This document shows positions 1 through 11,645 of a stretch of DNA of 64,000 nt, piece after piece; position 1 is the stretch's first letter, and every line of letters starts with the position of its first letter. A program made the translations under genes and the position numbers. Source of the DNA: Nymphaea colorata (lineage: Eukaryota; Streptophyta; Magnoliopsida; Nymphaeales; Nymphaeaceae); NCBI RefSeq assembly GCF_008831285.2, contig NC_045141.1:26525315-26589314 (forward strand). The letters run 5' to 3'. The notes under the pieces were generated by a model. It had not been told where the DNA came from and searched no databases. It was given only the letters and a program-made list of their open reading frames with translations.

Positions 1-890
1 AACTTCCCAAACAGGCGTCCTGCATGGGATGATCTTTTGATGAAAGACAGAGAAGAGATTCAAGATTATTTCTGGAATACATCTATCTTTTGGAACAGGA
101 ATACTAATCCTTTTGAACTTGTAGACCTTTTGATGCTCTTAATATAAAGAGAGGAGCGTTAAAAAATGAAAGAAGAGATACCATTGATTTGTTCAAACTC
201 GGGCCTAAGTTAATTAAGAAAGTTAAAGAAATGCTCTTTTTGAAGTTGCTTTTGTCTCACCTTCATTGCATTTTCTTGTCACTTGGGTTCAATATGACTA
301 ACTCATACCAAATAGCTGATATTTTGGGTTAAAATAATTTCTTACACTTATGCTCGTCTGCTTAAACTGAAGTGCCTTTTGTTGAACCAGAAAAATTGTG
401 AGACATATCTCTTGAGGCACATATCCTCTTGAGGTAGTTTTGTTTCTCATTCGCTTAAATTTAAAAGATTTGCATTAATTCTTCCATCAACAGTTTTAAA
501 TATCCAAGAATGTACTGTCACTGTTCTTCATTTCTCATTCTTCATGCTTCTTTCAAGGCTTTGTCTTTCTCATCATGACTAATAATCTTGATTTCTCAAT
601 CTTCTATTTTGGTAAGCTTGGGTTTGGGTTCTGCAATTGTTCCCCATGATGTGGACTCCAATTTGCAGAATCACAGACACAAGATTAAATTTCCCAAGCC
701 ATTAACTTTGTAACTGATGGAATATGATGCTTTACCACTACCAGCCATGTGATTTTTTAATATGCTAACTTGATGAAGATCTTTGGAATGAGAAAATAAA
801 GATCTACTTTTCATGCTTCTTTTAAGAAGCCTTAACCTCTCTTTTTTTCATTTGAGAAAGAAATCAAGAACCAGATTGGCTCTGATACCA
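1..890 (-). mobile_element. Degraded Copia-like LTR retroelement internal region, minus strand
   Basis: At 879-890 the minus strand reads TGGTATCAGAGC, the usual plant primer-binding site complementary to initiator methionine tRNA. It is immediately followed (891 onward on the plus strand) by TGTAGACTTAAAC, which fits the end of an LTR. Reading the minus strand leftward from the PBS, a short broken frame starts with an ATG near 750 and has the look of the N-terminus of a Copia gag protein, interrupted by stops. A different open stretch at 1-147 on the plus strand (containing RPAWDDLLMKDREEIQDYFW) is not recognised and may be chance. The left LTR is not in the window. I infer an old, inactive insertion in the intron or promoter of the U-box kinase gene. 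Confidence 0.4.
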
Positions 891-1008
891 TGTAGACTTA
901 AACTTCAACAAAAATTAAACAAAAGAGGACTTTATTGACTTGCGAATGTTTGCACGAGAATCAATATAACTATATCTGAATAAGGGTACCAAATATTAAA
1001 TAAGCCTA

Positions 1009-1240
1009 GAGCATCGGGCCCGGGTACCTGACGGTCAGTCCGGGCCGGCCCGATTTAATTTTTATATTATTTTTATTTAATAATGATATATATATTTTAT
1101 TATTAAAAATATATTTTAGATTTAAAATTTTTTATTTTACATTTAAAAAATATTTTTTAATTTAACTGGGCCGGGTCCAGGCTCGATTGTCGGGTATCAA
1201 GCTTGGCCCGGACTCGATTTTCGGGTGTCATGCGTTTATT
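1009..1240. repeat. Small transposon-like repeat with GC-rich ends and AT-rich core
   Basis: Two GC-rich ends (about 1013-1057 and 1166-1232, both rich in CCCGG/GGCCC and both containing GTCCGGGCC on one strand or the other) flank a core of about 100 bases made almost only of A and T. This layout is common for short non-autonomous elements in plant genomes. No target-site duplication was identified with confidence, so the class is open. Confidence 0.35.
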
Positions 1241-1880
1241 AGATATAGAATCTAAAAGTATTGAGGCATTACGTGCCATTTACCATGTGGCAATAAGAAA
1301 CCTGGCATAATCACACTAAACTAAATTTTGTAAATTTTGATCCAATCATCTTCTTTTGCAATTCCATACTATTGCTATTTTCTAATCTGGAATACAAGTC
1401 ATCTCCGATAAGGGTCACAGTGATATCCATAAATGCAGTATGGCAGAAGTTCATAAAAAGTTAAGCAGGTCAACTCTCAGCAAAGTATAGCCATGAATGG
1501 GGTTAATCTCCTCAATATATACAGCTCAACTAGCAACTAAGTTAACACCCATGTACACAATTAGTGTGTATATGCGTGTGCGTGTGTTTTAGAGAATATA
1601 ATTATGTTTACATGATTTTTACATTGAGATCCCAGTTAAATCTTGAGTTGTACTCAGCCTAGTTTATATAAAGACATCTGGCTCCAAGTGGCACTTACAT
1701 CTATGATCTCACAAATCACAAGCTTATTGGATGAACATGAGTTTATACAATTCTTCTTCATTTAGTTCACCAAATGTCCAGCTGCGAATAATCTATTCAC
1801 TAGCTTCCACACTAAATGCATACAGTAACAGTAGCTGGAGATACTGATTGTAGTAGACTAATCAGTGATCATCATTGCAG

Positions 1881-4800
1881 AATGGAGTGGTGCGGGCTTG
1901 TCTTGTGAGGACTTGTCTTGTGAGGATCTGGCATCATATTCTCCTTCTCTTTTGGATCAGTGTGATCGGACTTTTTCAACATTAAACTGCATTGTTGCCA
2001 ACAGAAAGCTATGTTCAGTCGATGTTGACCACTCCAGGGGTCCATCACTGGTCAACAGTGAGGGTTTTATTTCCTCCAGTTCTGGACATGCAGACTTAAG
2101 TTGTCATGTTGGAACCTCAGCTAGTGAGAGCTTCCTTACAGAGAGTGAGTCTTGGATTTTTGATCAGACATCTGAATCAGATGGTCAAACAGATGTGTCC
2201 TCTACTGCACAGGTGAGACATGTATCATGATGTGTATTGTGACACCAGCTTGTGCTTGGGTAGGTAAATTTATATTCTCGGTTTGCTTAGAAGTCAATTG
2301 AAGAATCTGGCCATTTGGGTGTACCGTTTTTCTGCTTATGTATGTTCTTTATGTCTGCATGATTTGGCAGTTGGATCTTAATCTTGAGTTAGAGAAACTG
2401 AGAATTGAGCTCCGTCATGCCCAAAGTTTGTTTTCTGTGGCTCAAGAGGAGGTAGCAGATGCTTCTCAGAAGGTAATATTCTGTTATGACTGTAAATTTT
2501 TCATTTCAAGTCTTACTTGATATAACAGCACATAGAAACACAATAAGGTGTGACATAATATATATAAATCGTCTTCTTGCTTCCTTTTGTCTTAATTAGG
2601 TGACCGATCTTCACATTCACAAGATGAACGAAGCAAATAAGTTCAAAGAGATAAGATATCAGGAAAAAATAGCAATAGAAAATGCACTATGTGAGAGGAA
2701 GAAGCGTGAAGCTGCTGAAGCAGAGGCTAAATTTGCAAAGCAAAGTGCAAAGAATGAGCTATTGTGGAGAAGAGCAGCTGAGATTGTGGCTGCTAATGAA
2801 ATGAAACAGAAGCATGTGCTGGAAAAGACCCTCGAGAAAGTGGATCAGACATACAAGAAATTTTCATGGAAAGAGATAGTATCTGCTAGCTCTTCATTCT
2901 CTGATTCAATTCGAATTGGATCAGGCGCATATGGAACTGTATACAAGTGCAAATTTCATCATACCACGGCAGCTGTTAAGGTCCTTCAATTAGATGAAGG
3001 ACACAAGACCAAGCAATTCCAGCGAGAGGTATTAACTTCTTAAAGGTGCTAGAGCAAGACATCCATGGATGAGGTAGCAAGTTAGCAAACACTTGCAACC
3101 AGCTCAGTTTCAATCTGATGTGGCTTGCATGAAACCAGAGGGCAGGCTTTGCAAGAGGATCTTGTGCCTGCTTTCTGAAACCAGAATATAAAAAGCTGAA
3201 TTGGAGCCATCTGGTTCTCACGTTGGATTATTAGCTAGGTATACGGGTGTCAGAATACATGTAATTTGGCTGATAGTTCCTAAGAAATATGTTTATTGTC
3301 TTTGAAAAACAAAAACTTTTTGGATTATAGAGGTCAATAAATGAAAGTGTTCATGATAAATAGTTGAAATTTGAGACTGAAAGTATATATTTCTTAAGTG
3401 TAGCCTATCAAGTAAAATAAGGCTGGCCATAAACTCATATTTAGATAAAATGGCTTTGTCCTCCGATTGGGAAGATCAAGGTTAAACTTCAGCATGTCAT
3501 AGAGGATTTGCACTTGAGCTTGAAAATCCCAACTATGAAATTTGGTTTATGTCTGAAAGAAATTTTAATGGATACTAGTAATCTAATGAAACGCTAATTT
3601 TTTCTGATGAACCTTATTTTGTTATGTCGTGATAATATTATTGTTCTTGTTTGGTGGTTACAGCGACATCTCAATTGTGGAAAATCATGCCATAGTAGTC
3701 AATAATTATGCCTTATCATGTAGGCCAGGTTATCTTGCTTGAAGTTTTGAATAAAATAGCAGGACTGACATTTTATTTAATTTGCTTATGGATGGTACTG
3801 TATCGTCCAAAGTAATGGGCTTTCTTACCTTTTTGCTTTTCAGCTTGAGATTTTGAGCAGAATCCGCCATCCCCATTTGTTGCTGCTTCTTGGTGCATGC
3901 CCTGAACATGGTTGTTTGGTTTATGAGTACATGGAAAATGGTAGTTTGGATGACAGGTTGTTCAGAAAGAACAATACACCACCACTCTGTTGGTCCGATC
4001 GCTTCCGAATAGCTTGGGAGATAGCTTCAGCGCTGCTTTTTCTGCACACCTCAAAGCCAAAGCCGATAGTCCATCGTGATCTGAAACCTGCAAATATCTT
4101 GCTTGACCATAATTTTGTAAGCAAGATTGGTGATGTTGGTCTTTGTACTTTACTACCTACGGATCATGCTACTACGGTATTCAACAACACAGCTCTTGCT
4201 GGCACATTATGTTATATTGATCCTGAGTATCAAAGGACTGGCTTAGTGTCTCCAAAGTCAGACATATATGCATTTGGTATGATCATCCTGCAACTGCTGA
4301 CTGCTAAACCTCCAATGGCTCTTGCCCACTTGGTAGAAACAGCATTACTGGAAGGTAAACTCCAAGAGATCTTGGATGGTTCAGCCGGTGAATGGCCTCT
4401 TAAAGAAACACAAGAATTAGCAGCTTTGGGTTTGAGCTGTGTGGAGTTAAGGCGCTCTGATAGGTCAGATCTAAAGGATGATATTCTCCCAATTCTTGAG
4501 AGATTAAAGGACATACCAAAATTTGTACAGGATTCTATGGGTGAAATCCAAAAATCATCTCCAAGCCACTTCCTTTGCCCAATACTTAAGGTTAGTCACT
4601 TCCATTTGCAGTCAGCACTTTCCTGTTTGTATGTTTTAAGTTCTGGGCTTGAAATTGATAGATGGATCATGTGACTTCCTGGATTCAAATTAATAGATGG
4701 GATTCAAATATGCAACCATGTGGTGCCTTAAGTCTAAATGTCTTCTGTTCCAGCTAGTGGTTTCCAATATTTGCTGTATTAAGGACCCTGTTAAAATTCC

Positions 4801-5280
4801 TGTTGTTAACATTTCTAAGCTTTCTGTCAATTATCTTAATAATTTTTTTCTGCTTTTCGAGTTCCTTTTTTTCCTTCAGAATTTTTTCTACATTTGGGTA
4901 CTAAGAAAGTTAGAAACAAGTAAGATGTCTTGGCACGGGGCGATATCAGAAAAGACAACATAATGTCTCATTTTATAGCTGTTGACTCCAGGATTTCGTT
5001 GTCCATCTTACCTGTATAGCTGTATTGATCCAACCGTGAACTCTGGCTCTAAGAAGAATTCTCGTTTTGCTAACTCGGTGAAGTTGAATTGATGCAGGAA
5101 GTGATGCAAGACCCTTGTATTGCAGCAGATGGCTATACGTATGAGCGAAGAGCGATAGAAAGATGGCTGAGAACTAATGATAAGTCACCAATGTCTAATC
5201 TACCATTTCCCAGTAAAGCCCTTCTCCCTAATTACACTCTTCTGGCAGCAATTGCCGAGTGGAGATCCAAGAATCCGTGA
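1881..5280 (+). CDS. U-box domain-containing protein kinase (PUB family, RLCK IX type), 5' partial
   Basis: A likely E3 ubiquitin ligase with a receptor-like cytoplasmic kinase domain. Five exons are visible: 1881-2212, 2371-2472, 2600-3028, 3844-4590 and 5098-5280, all with GT-AG borders and matching phase, giving about 596 residues. In order they encode a serine-rich linker, a coiled coil (exons 2-3, many E/K/A), a kinase domain (glycine loop GSGAYGTV, lysine in AAVKVL, catalytic HRDLKPAN, then DVG where DFG is usual, DPEYQRTG) and a C-terminal U-box (LCPILKEVMQDPCIAADGYT). The DVG variant is common in this family. Relatives usually start with a universal stress protein (USP) domain. No such domain is visible upstream, so the first exons lie outside the window or are lost. 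The first visible exon begins after a TTGCAG acceptor, two bases into a codon. The family identity is secure; the exact member is not. Confidence 0.9.
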
Positions 5281-7500
5281 GTCTCACTATATGCTTTAGT
5301 GGCTTGCTTCTTTTCCTGCTGTTATTGAGCGGAGATCGTGGTTTTCTGCTGCGACTGTCTGCAAGGATCTCAACAACTCGAAGATGTGCTGGTTTCCTTT
5401 TCAAATGTTGGTAGCTTTCTTAGAATTAGGAGGGCCATGATCGTTTTCAGCTTTCAGACCTGCCAGTAAGTGAAGAGGAAAAGTTGGGTGTGTCATCACT
5501 TCAGCCTATTCTTCGATCCATCTCCATGTAAATCCCTGTTCCTGTTGACTCAGGTTGAGTCTCATGTATCTCTCATCCAATCATTAATTATTTTTAAGGT
5601 TTCTTTTTCTTCTTTGAAGGTCGGGTAGCATGGGTTGTATATGTAATATACTGGGGTCTCAGCGTTCTTTGGTCGTGTAAATTGTTGTCGCTAACTTATG
5701 TAAAGTTAATGAAGTTAAATCTTAGTTGAAAACTGACGAACCAACTTCACCATTCCTTTTCAACATTCTTCTCTCTTCACCTTCAGAGTGACGAAAAAGT
5801 TGGTGTATGGCAATTATGCACTTCTGCGCGTACGCACCACACCTGATACGCATAAAAAAGATCAGTGGTTTCTTTCGTTCGTAATTGACAGGACTTGTAG
5901 ATCCCCGTCTGAAGCCGAGTTAGTAATTTTTATAGTGGTCCATGCATAGGCGGAGCCCCAAAACTTTAAACTTTTTATGAGGAGGGTCTAATTGTAGTTT
6001 CAAAATTTTAACAAGGGTCGAATTGTAGTTTCAAAAAGTAAGTTCTAAGATGAGATCAAGTTCCAATAAAGATGTGAGGCTATTAAATGAAAACGTCAAA
6101 TCCATACATAAAAGATTCCAAATCTGGATTTCCAATCACAAAATCCAACTCAACTCAGTCTAATTTCGTAAAGGCTGGATGCCAAACTGCTCACATCCCA
6201 ATGAGATCCAATTGAGATGCAAACATAACCAGGCGGCCGTGGATATCCGAATCCAGATCCAGAAAATTGGCAATGTTGTTGGGGGTGGGGCCAATGAGTG
6301 TATTGTTGATATTGGGTGTCAAGAAGACAAAGGGAATCAGGTTAAGTACTGTGGTGGGGTGCAGGACACTGATGGTGCACTGCATTTATAAAAAAAAAAA
6401 AAAAAAAGTGTGAAAGGGAGACAAGGAGACAGAAGGAGGATGGTCCATGAGATGAGCACATAATGTAATGATGGTTGAAGATACCTTTGGAGATAATGCC
6501 ACCAAACCATCCCTTGGTGGTCCTCATTGGAAGTTCAAGAAATCTAGACAACAAGGGTTGCAATCATCATTCCCATAATGTTTGGTATCTTCATGTCTCT
6601 CCCTTTTATTAATCTCCCCCTTCTTCCACATCAACAAATTCATAAAATATTAAACCATCGGCCCCCTCTTGGTGCGCTGCGACCTCATCGAAAAACAAAC
6701 AAACAGAATGAGAATAAGCCATGCCTTGGCTACCAATGGATAGATTTTCTCCGGCCGGCAACCTTATCAAGATCAAGATATCTAGTGATGATGCGTAACA
6801 ACATCTCAAACAACAAAATGCATGGCAGAGCTAAAACTTAATCTAAGGTCTTCAATTTGTACACAAACTCCCAGACTAGATTAGATACAAGGCGATCTAA
6901 ATCTAAGAATCAGGAGATCAAGCTTCAGCCTGAAGATTTTGAAATCAAATTAGTTCTGAGAAAATGAATCAAAAAACACTTGGTTGCATGAATCTTCTCT
7001 TCGTGTTAGAAAAGTGGAAAGAAGAAGAGGTGAAGAGAAGGAATCAGCATGTTGCACTTTTAGAGAGTTGTTGCGTCCCATACTCACGTAAGGTGGAGAC
7101 GTGGACACGTTTCTGTGTTGCACGCGACGCTTAGATAATATACATACGATTTCCCACAAAATAAAATAGAGGGGGGGGGGGGGGGAATATAACTGCCATA
7201 TCTTCAAGCAATCATGGACAACTAGATGTGCATTTTTTTTTTTTTTTATCTAGTGACGCTATCACATGATTCTGCCGCAAAAGCGCATTCCTTTTTTTCT
7301 GGGCACACCAGCATAAATGGGATGGATACATTCATAGACTGTGGCTCAATTAACTAACTTCCATCCATACTAAAGTAAAGCCTGATACCATCACCAACCA
7401 ACGAATTTGAGAAATCGACAGCTGCAATTGATCATCCATCCCGATACGATGAACGCGAGCAAACACTTGTCGGCATCACATTCACATGATGCGCGATCGA
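5281..7500. other. Spacer after the U-box kinase gene
   Basis: The first 450 bases are probably the 3' untranslated region of the U-box gene. The rest has no convincing exon. It holds homopolymer runs: an A run near 6388-6406, a G run of about 15 near 7171-7185 and a T run near 7233-7247. Short open frames here lack family signatures and splice support. Confidence 0.6.
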
Positions 7501-7505
7501 TCGAA

Positions 7506-8877
7506 CACGTGTCGTCGCCTGAGCTCTGAAATAAACAAATAAAAAATAGAAAAAAAAAATCAAAAATTAGCTGTGAAATTATGGGCGTGCCAACAGCCAC
7601 CCCAAAAATCATTGGAATTTTATCGGATCCGCTTTTTTATTTATTGGGGGTTTGCATCATTGACGTTAGAGAGTTGAATTGATAAGTACAAGTTGCAAAA
7701 GGAGTTCACATGGGCAGTGGGGGGTCGGTCACGTGGGACGCAGCATCCCCCGCACGTGCGCCACAACTGCGTCCGGGCCCCGCCCGTGCGACAACCAATA
7801 ATTTGAGGGGACGACCTCAATAATTCTCTTCTTCCTCTCGGTCAAACGCCAAATCAATTCGATCCGCTTCATCATTCGTGCCGCCCACTTGGATCGGATC
7901 TGATCCGGGTCCTGTCCAAGTTGAGCCCTTGATCTCGGTTGGACCCGAAACAAAGCTTGCGTCGGTCCTGGTCTTCCACACGGTGAGGATCGGGTCCGGG
8001 TTTCACGGCATCGGAGCCGCACACGTGGCGGTTCGGGCACGTGGTTGGTTTTTGGAGGAAGCTTCTCGGAAGTCCCAAACCCCTTTTTTTTTTTTTTTCA
8101 ATTTTTCGTTCCCCGATGGGTTTGGACCTTTTTGACGGTTGACCGAGCCAGTCCCTGACAATCATATAAATTACCACTTCTGTCCACGAGGGTCGCACGT
8201 GCGACGGGCTCTGTGGTGAGCTGTACGCCACATGAAACCGAGAGTACGGCCCACATGCACGGAACCGCTTTCCCAAAGAGGACTTTTACGTCTGACGAAA
8301 TTGCCCTCTTCCCCGTGCTACGTTTTTCTCTAAATTCCCCGAATCGCCCCTTCCTTGCTCTCAAGGGCAGTTCAGGGATAAAATAATATCCCACGTGCGA
8401 TGGGCCCCACTGAGATTAGTGTGATCGTACGGAAAGCCGCATCGTGGGGACGTGGACACGTGGGCGGGTGGTGGGGCCGGAACAGCTTTATCTTCCCCGA
8501 CAATGCACCGGCACGAAACGCTCGCCCCCGCGCGAGCCCACCCGCCCTCATCTGGGCTCGTCCGTTCAGGTGACCTTCATCACCTTCTACCTGGCTACCC
8601 GGCTAAGTTTAAGGTCCGCTTAACCATTCAATTCCTCTATAATATATATTTAATAATGGGCATGAAGCTTTGATTGTATGTGGCTACATCAAGTACGAGA
8701 AACATGTTGGGCAGTATGATTTAAATTGTTGCGGAAGTAGGACACAAGGACATGGAATTTTTCAATCTTTGGAAGATAGTAATTTAATATCCAAGTGTTT
8801 GTTAAGTATCGTTCGAGGAATTGTTAAAGAAATCATCGCTTGATGGCCCTCGCGCATCGGCTTCGAAAGTTCACGTG
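7506..8877. promoter_or_regulatory. Cluster of nine CACGTG (G-box) motifs
   Basis: Perfect palindromic CACGTG hexamers occur at 7506, 7730, 7753, 8022, 8038, 8196, 8392, 8457 and 8872 (start positions). Chance predicts about one per 4,096 bases. The stretch is also much more GC-rich than its surroundings and has no convincing coding exon. G-boxes are bound by bHLH factors such as PIFs and by bZIP factors in light and ABA responses. Three more copies lie near the HD-Zip gene (11130, 11173 and 11767, the last inside its first exon). I infer a distal enhancer or promoter module. Its target could be the HD-Zip II gene 3-4 kb downstream or an unseen transcript. Confidence 0.55.
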
Positions 8878-9340
8878 TACTTGAATATTATAATGATGTC
8901 GAGGGAACAAAATAATGTTTGGTTGTGAGGAGGGCCTGATTTTATAGTGAGATCGAGGCGAGTGCGCAACTTGAGAAGCAAGGCAGCTGGACATAACAAT
9001 GAGACAAATTAATGAGCAACGTGGTCTTTACTTTACGCATATGGTACCATCTCCCTTTGAATCTGCTGGAGTAATTTAAAACTTACTAGAAAATCAAAAT
9101 CATATATATGTTGCACTTTGTGATGTTGATCGAATTCATTAATATAATCTGTATTGTATTTGTGAGTGTAAACCAACGTAAGAAAAGAAGTATTTCTAGG
9201 ATATGTGAATAGATATTCATAAGCCAAAAAAAAAAAAAACAGATATTGGTTTTCATACTTTTGCAGAATCTTATACGCTCAATCGCAAACGATGATTTTT
9301 CCTTTCATTCTTACCGTTTCAGACATACATCACATCTGCA

Positions 9341-9482
<142 letters not shown>

Positions 9483-9941
9483 AAGATGTGGCTGGTGCCT
9501 GCCCATTCCCAGCTGTAATGTATAGTTGATGTGGTTGAATTGAATTATGCTAGATTCTGCAGCTGTAAATTTGATGTGGAAGGACAGCAGCAGGTGACGA
9601 CCATGGAAGCCCTAGAGACCGGAGGGACAGCGGCCATTAAAAAAAGGGCCAGTTTTTGCATACGCCCACTTGCTCGGGCCTCCTGATTCCTTTTGTTCCA
9701 CTGCTTGCTTCTGCTGCATGGCTCGCACATGATCCCTTGCAAGTTGGCTTACTAAACGGTGGACTCAAAACCGCCGGAAACCCAGACGAGCTTCAAGCAC
9801 CTTGCTCATCTGTGGCTCCCGCCGGTTTACTTTCAGGTCCCAGTCACAAAAACCCACCAGTTGTCCTTTGGCCAAGCTTTGGTTCACCGTCATGGCCCTG
9901 TTTAGTGGTTACAAGTCATCCTTCTGCAGTGGTAGAAACCA

Positions 9942-10253
9942 CACCACGATAACCAATCACTTAACAATTCATTTTAAAAGTTTCTTAAAAATTCTTTACA
10001 ATTTTAAATAAGACAGAAAACTTTGGGGTGTTATAACGATACAATTCACCTCATCCACGTTTGTGGAAACATAGACTCGAGCATTCAACCAGCTTTGATA
10101 CTAAATGTCACGATTCAGTTCAGTGAATCACAACTTGTTGTCTAATAGCTTCAGTTTTAATCCTCAAAAAAACCTTTATAAGTCCTTCTCCTCCTTCCTC
10201 CCTTAAGACTTTTCACAATATTAGATACGAAACTAAACGTTTGGAGTATTACA
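9942..10253 (-). mobile_element. Possible TRIM (miniature LTR retroelement) remnant
   Basis: At 10092-10103 the plus strand reads GCTTTGATACTA, the complement of a TGGTATCAAAGC-type primer-binding site with one mismatch. It is followed at 10106 by TGTCACG and a block ending GGAGTATTACA at 10253, a TGT...ACA arrangement expected of an LTR. A similar but diverged block ends GGGGTGTTATA near 10035, and only about 70 bases separate the two. This matches the small plant elements called TRIMs. The two end blocks align only patchily, so this is a tentative call. Confidence 0.35.
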
Positions 10254-11376
10254 ATAGCATGTCTTAAAAAAACAAACATTCAGATTTCAAACATCCAAGA
10301 TGCATTGCGAATAGGGTTGGATTCGAAACTGAAAATAGCTAGAAGGCATAAAAAATGCCACCAGTTTACTAGAAATACCAACTCAAGTTTAAGCATTATC
10401 ATCCTTAATAAGTTGGCCAAGCTGGAGCCCAGGCTTTGATGCTAGTTACAACTCCGGTGTACCCTTTCTTTGTTTATATATAAATTAGATCCTCGTCGCA
10501 CACTCTTAAGGCTTCAGGAAAGTGGCAAACAATCAACCTCATAGCCTTCATAATTATGTTTTATCATAAGCTACCAAGGCACATGTTTTGGTAACTGAAA
10601 AACTGATTTTAAAATTGATCCGAGTCCAACTATTTGATTTCCACAATAACCTTTCCCAGTTAAAACCTGGTCTGATCGAGTTTGGAAAATAATGTTTCAA
10701 ATTCTAATTGGATCCAGCCGATTCTCTAAATCTTTTTTGTTGACCAATTCGATTTTGAGATTGACCTTAACAACATCGCTTTTAAGTAAAGCACAACCAT
10801 TGTCTACTTTACTCATATGCACCTCTTCAAGCATTCTTACAACACTTTCTCCAGTTTACATTGACCTATACATTATAGATATCATATAAGCTTAGGTTAT
10901 TATATAACTTTAGGCACAAACATGCAATCGATTTATGAATGAAATGTATATATATATATATATACATGAAATCGAATTTGTGAATGAGAAGATGATAGGA
11001 CAAGTAAAGTAAGAAGGAGGAGTCAAATGATTAGGGGAAGGAGATGCCGGGGAATGGGGGTACAGGATGACAGGATGGCGGGGCCCGGCACCAGGATGGA
11101 AGGCCAGGCCAGGCAACGGCATGTTGACGCACGTGACGGGGAGCCCCCCCTTTCCTTATGAACCGCCTGCCCCACGTGACCACCACTCCCACCTGTCGGA
11201 CGGATGCTCCCCCGGTCCTCCCTCTCCGGCTCCGCTCATCATCGACTCAACGCTCCTCCCTTTTCTTTTGACGGTAGCAGCCGAGCCGAGTCGAGCCGAG
11301 CCGATTGAGGATGAACGCTTTTAACCATGGTTAAGTTTGACCTCCTAAGCCCCCACGCCTCGTCATCATTGCATGG

Positions 11377-11386
11377 CTATAAATAG
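11377..11386 (+). promoter_or_regulatory. TATA box of the HD-Zip II gene
   Basis: CTATAAATAG lies 269 bases before the ATG, in a GC-rich stretch followed by a CATCGTC-rich leader that looks like an untranslated exon. Two CACGTG boxes lie about 200-250 bases upstream. Confidence 0.7.
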
Positions 11387-11645
11387 CGGACCACCCTTCC
11401 TCCTCCCACCTCATCGTCATCGTTGGCGTCGTCCTCATCATCACCACTGCTCGTCCCACAACACCATCGTCGTCTGCATCTCGTCATCTGAAGCTCACTG
11501 AGAAGAGGAAGCAGAGGCGGGGAAGACTTATCTCATTCAAACAAACTTTAGGAGAAGGGGAGGAATCGAAGGAGGGGCTGCTAGTGGAAGGTTTTCTCTT
11601 GGGTTTTTTTTTTTCTTTTTCTCGAGACGCGGTGGGGAGAAGAAG

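Noticed and set aside
4132-4140. DVG in place of DFG in the kinase, as a sign of a dead kinase
   Set aside because: The same variant is usual in the U-box kinase family and other catalytic motifs are intact, so it is not evidence of loss here.
7729-8394. Several overlapping R/P/G-rich frames of 85-134 codons
   Set aside because: GC-rich regulatory-looking sequence gives long frames on both strands; none has a domain.
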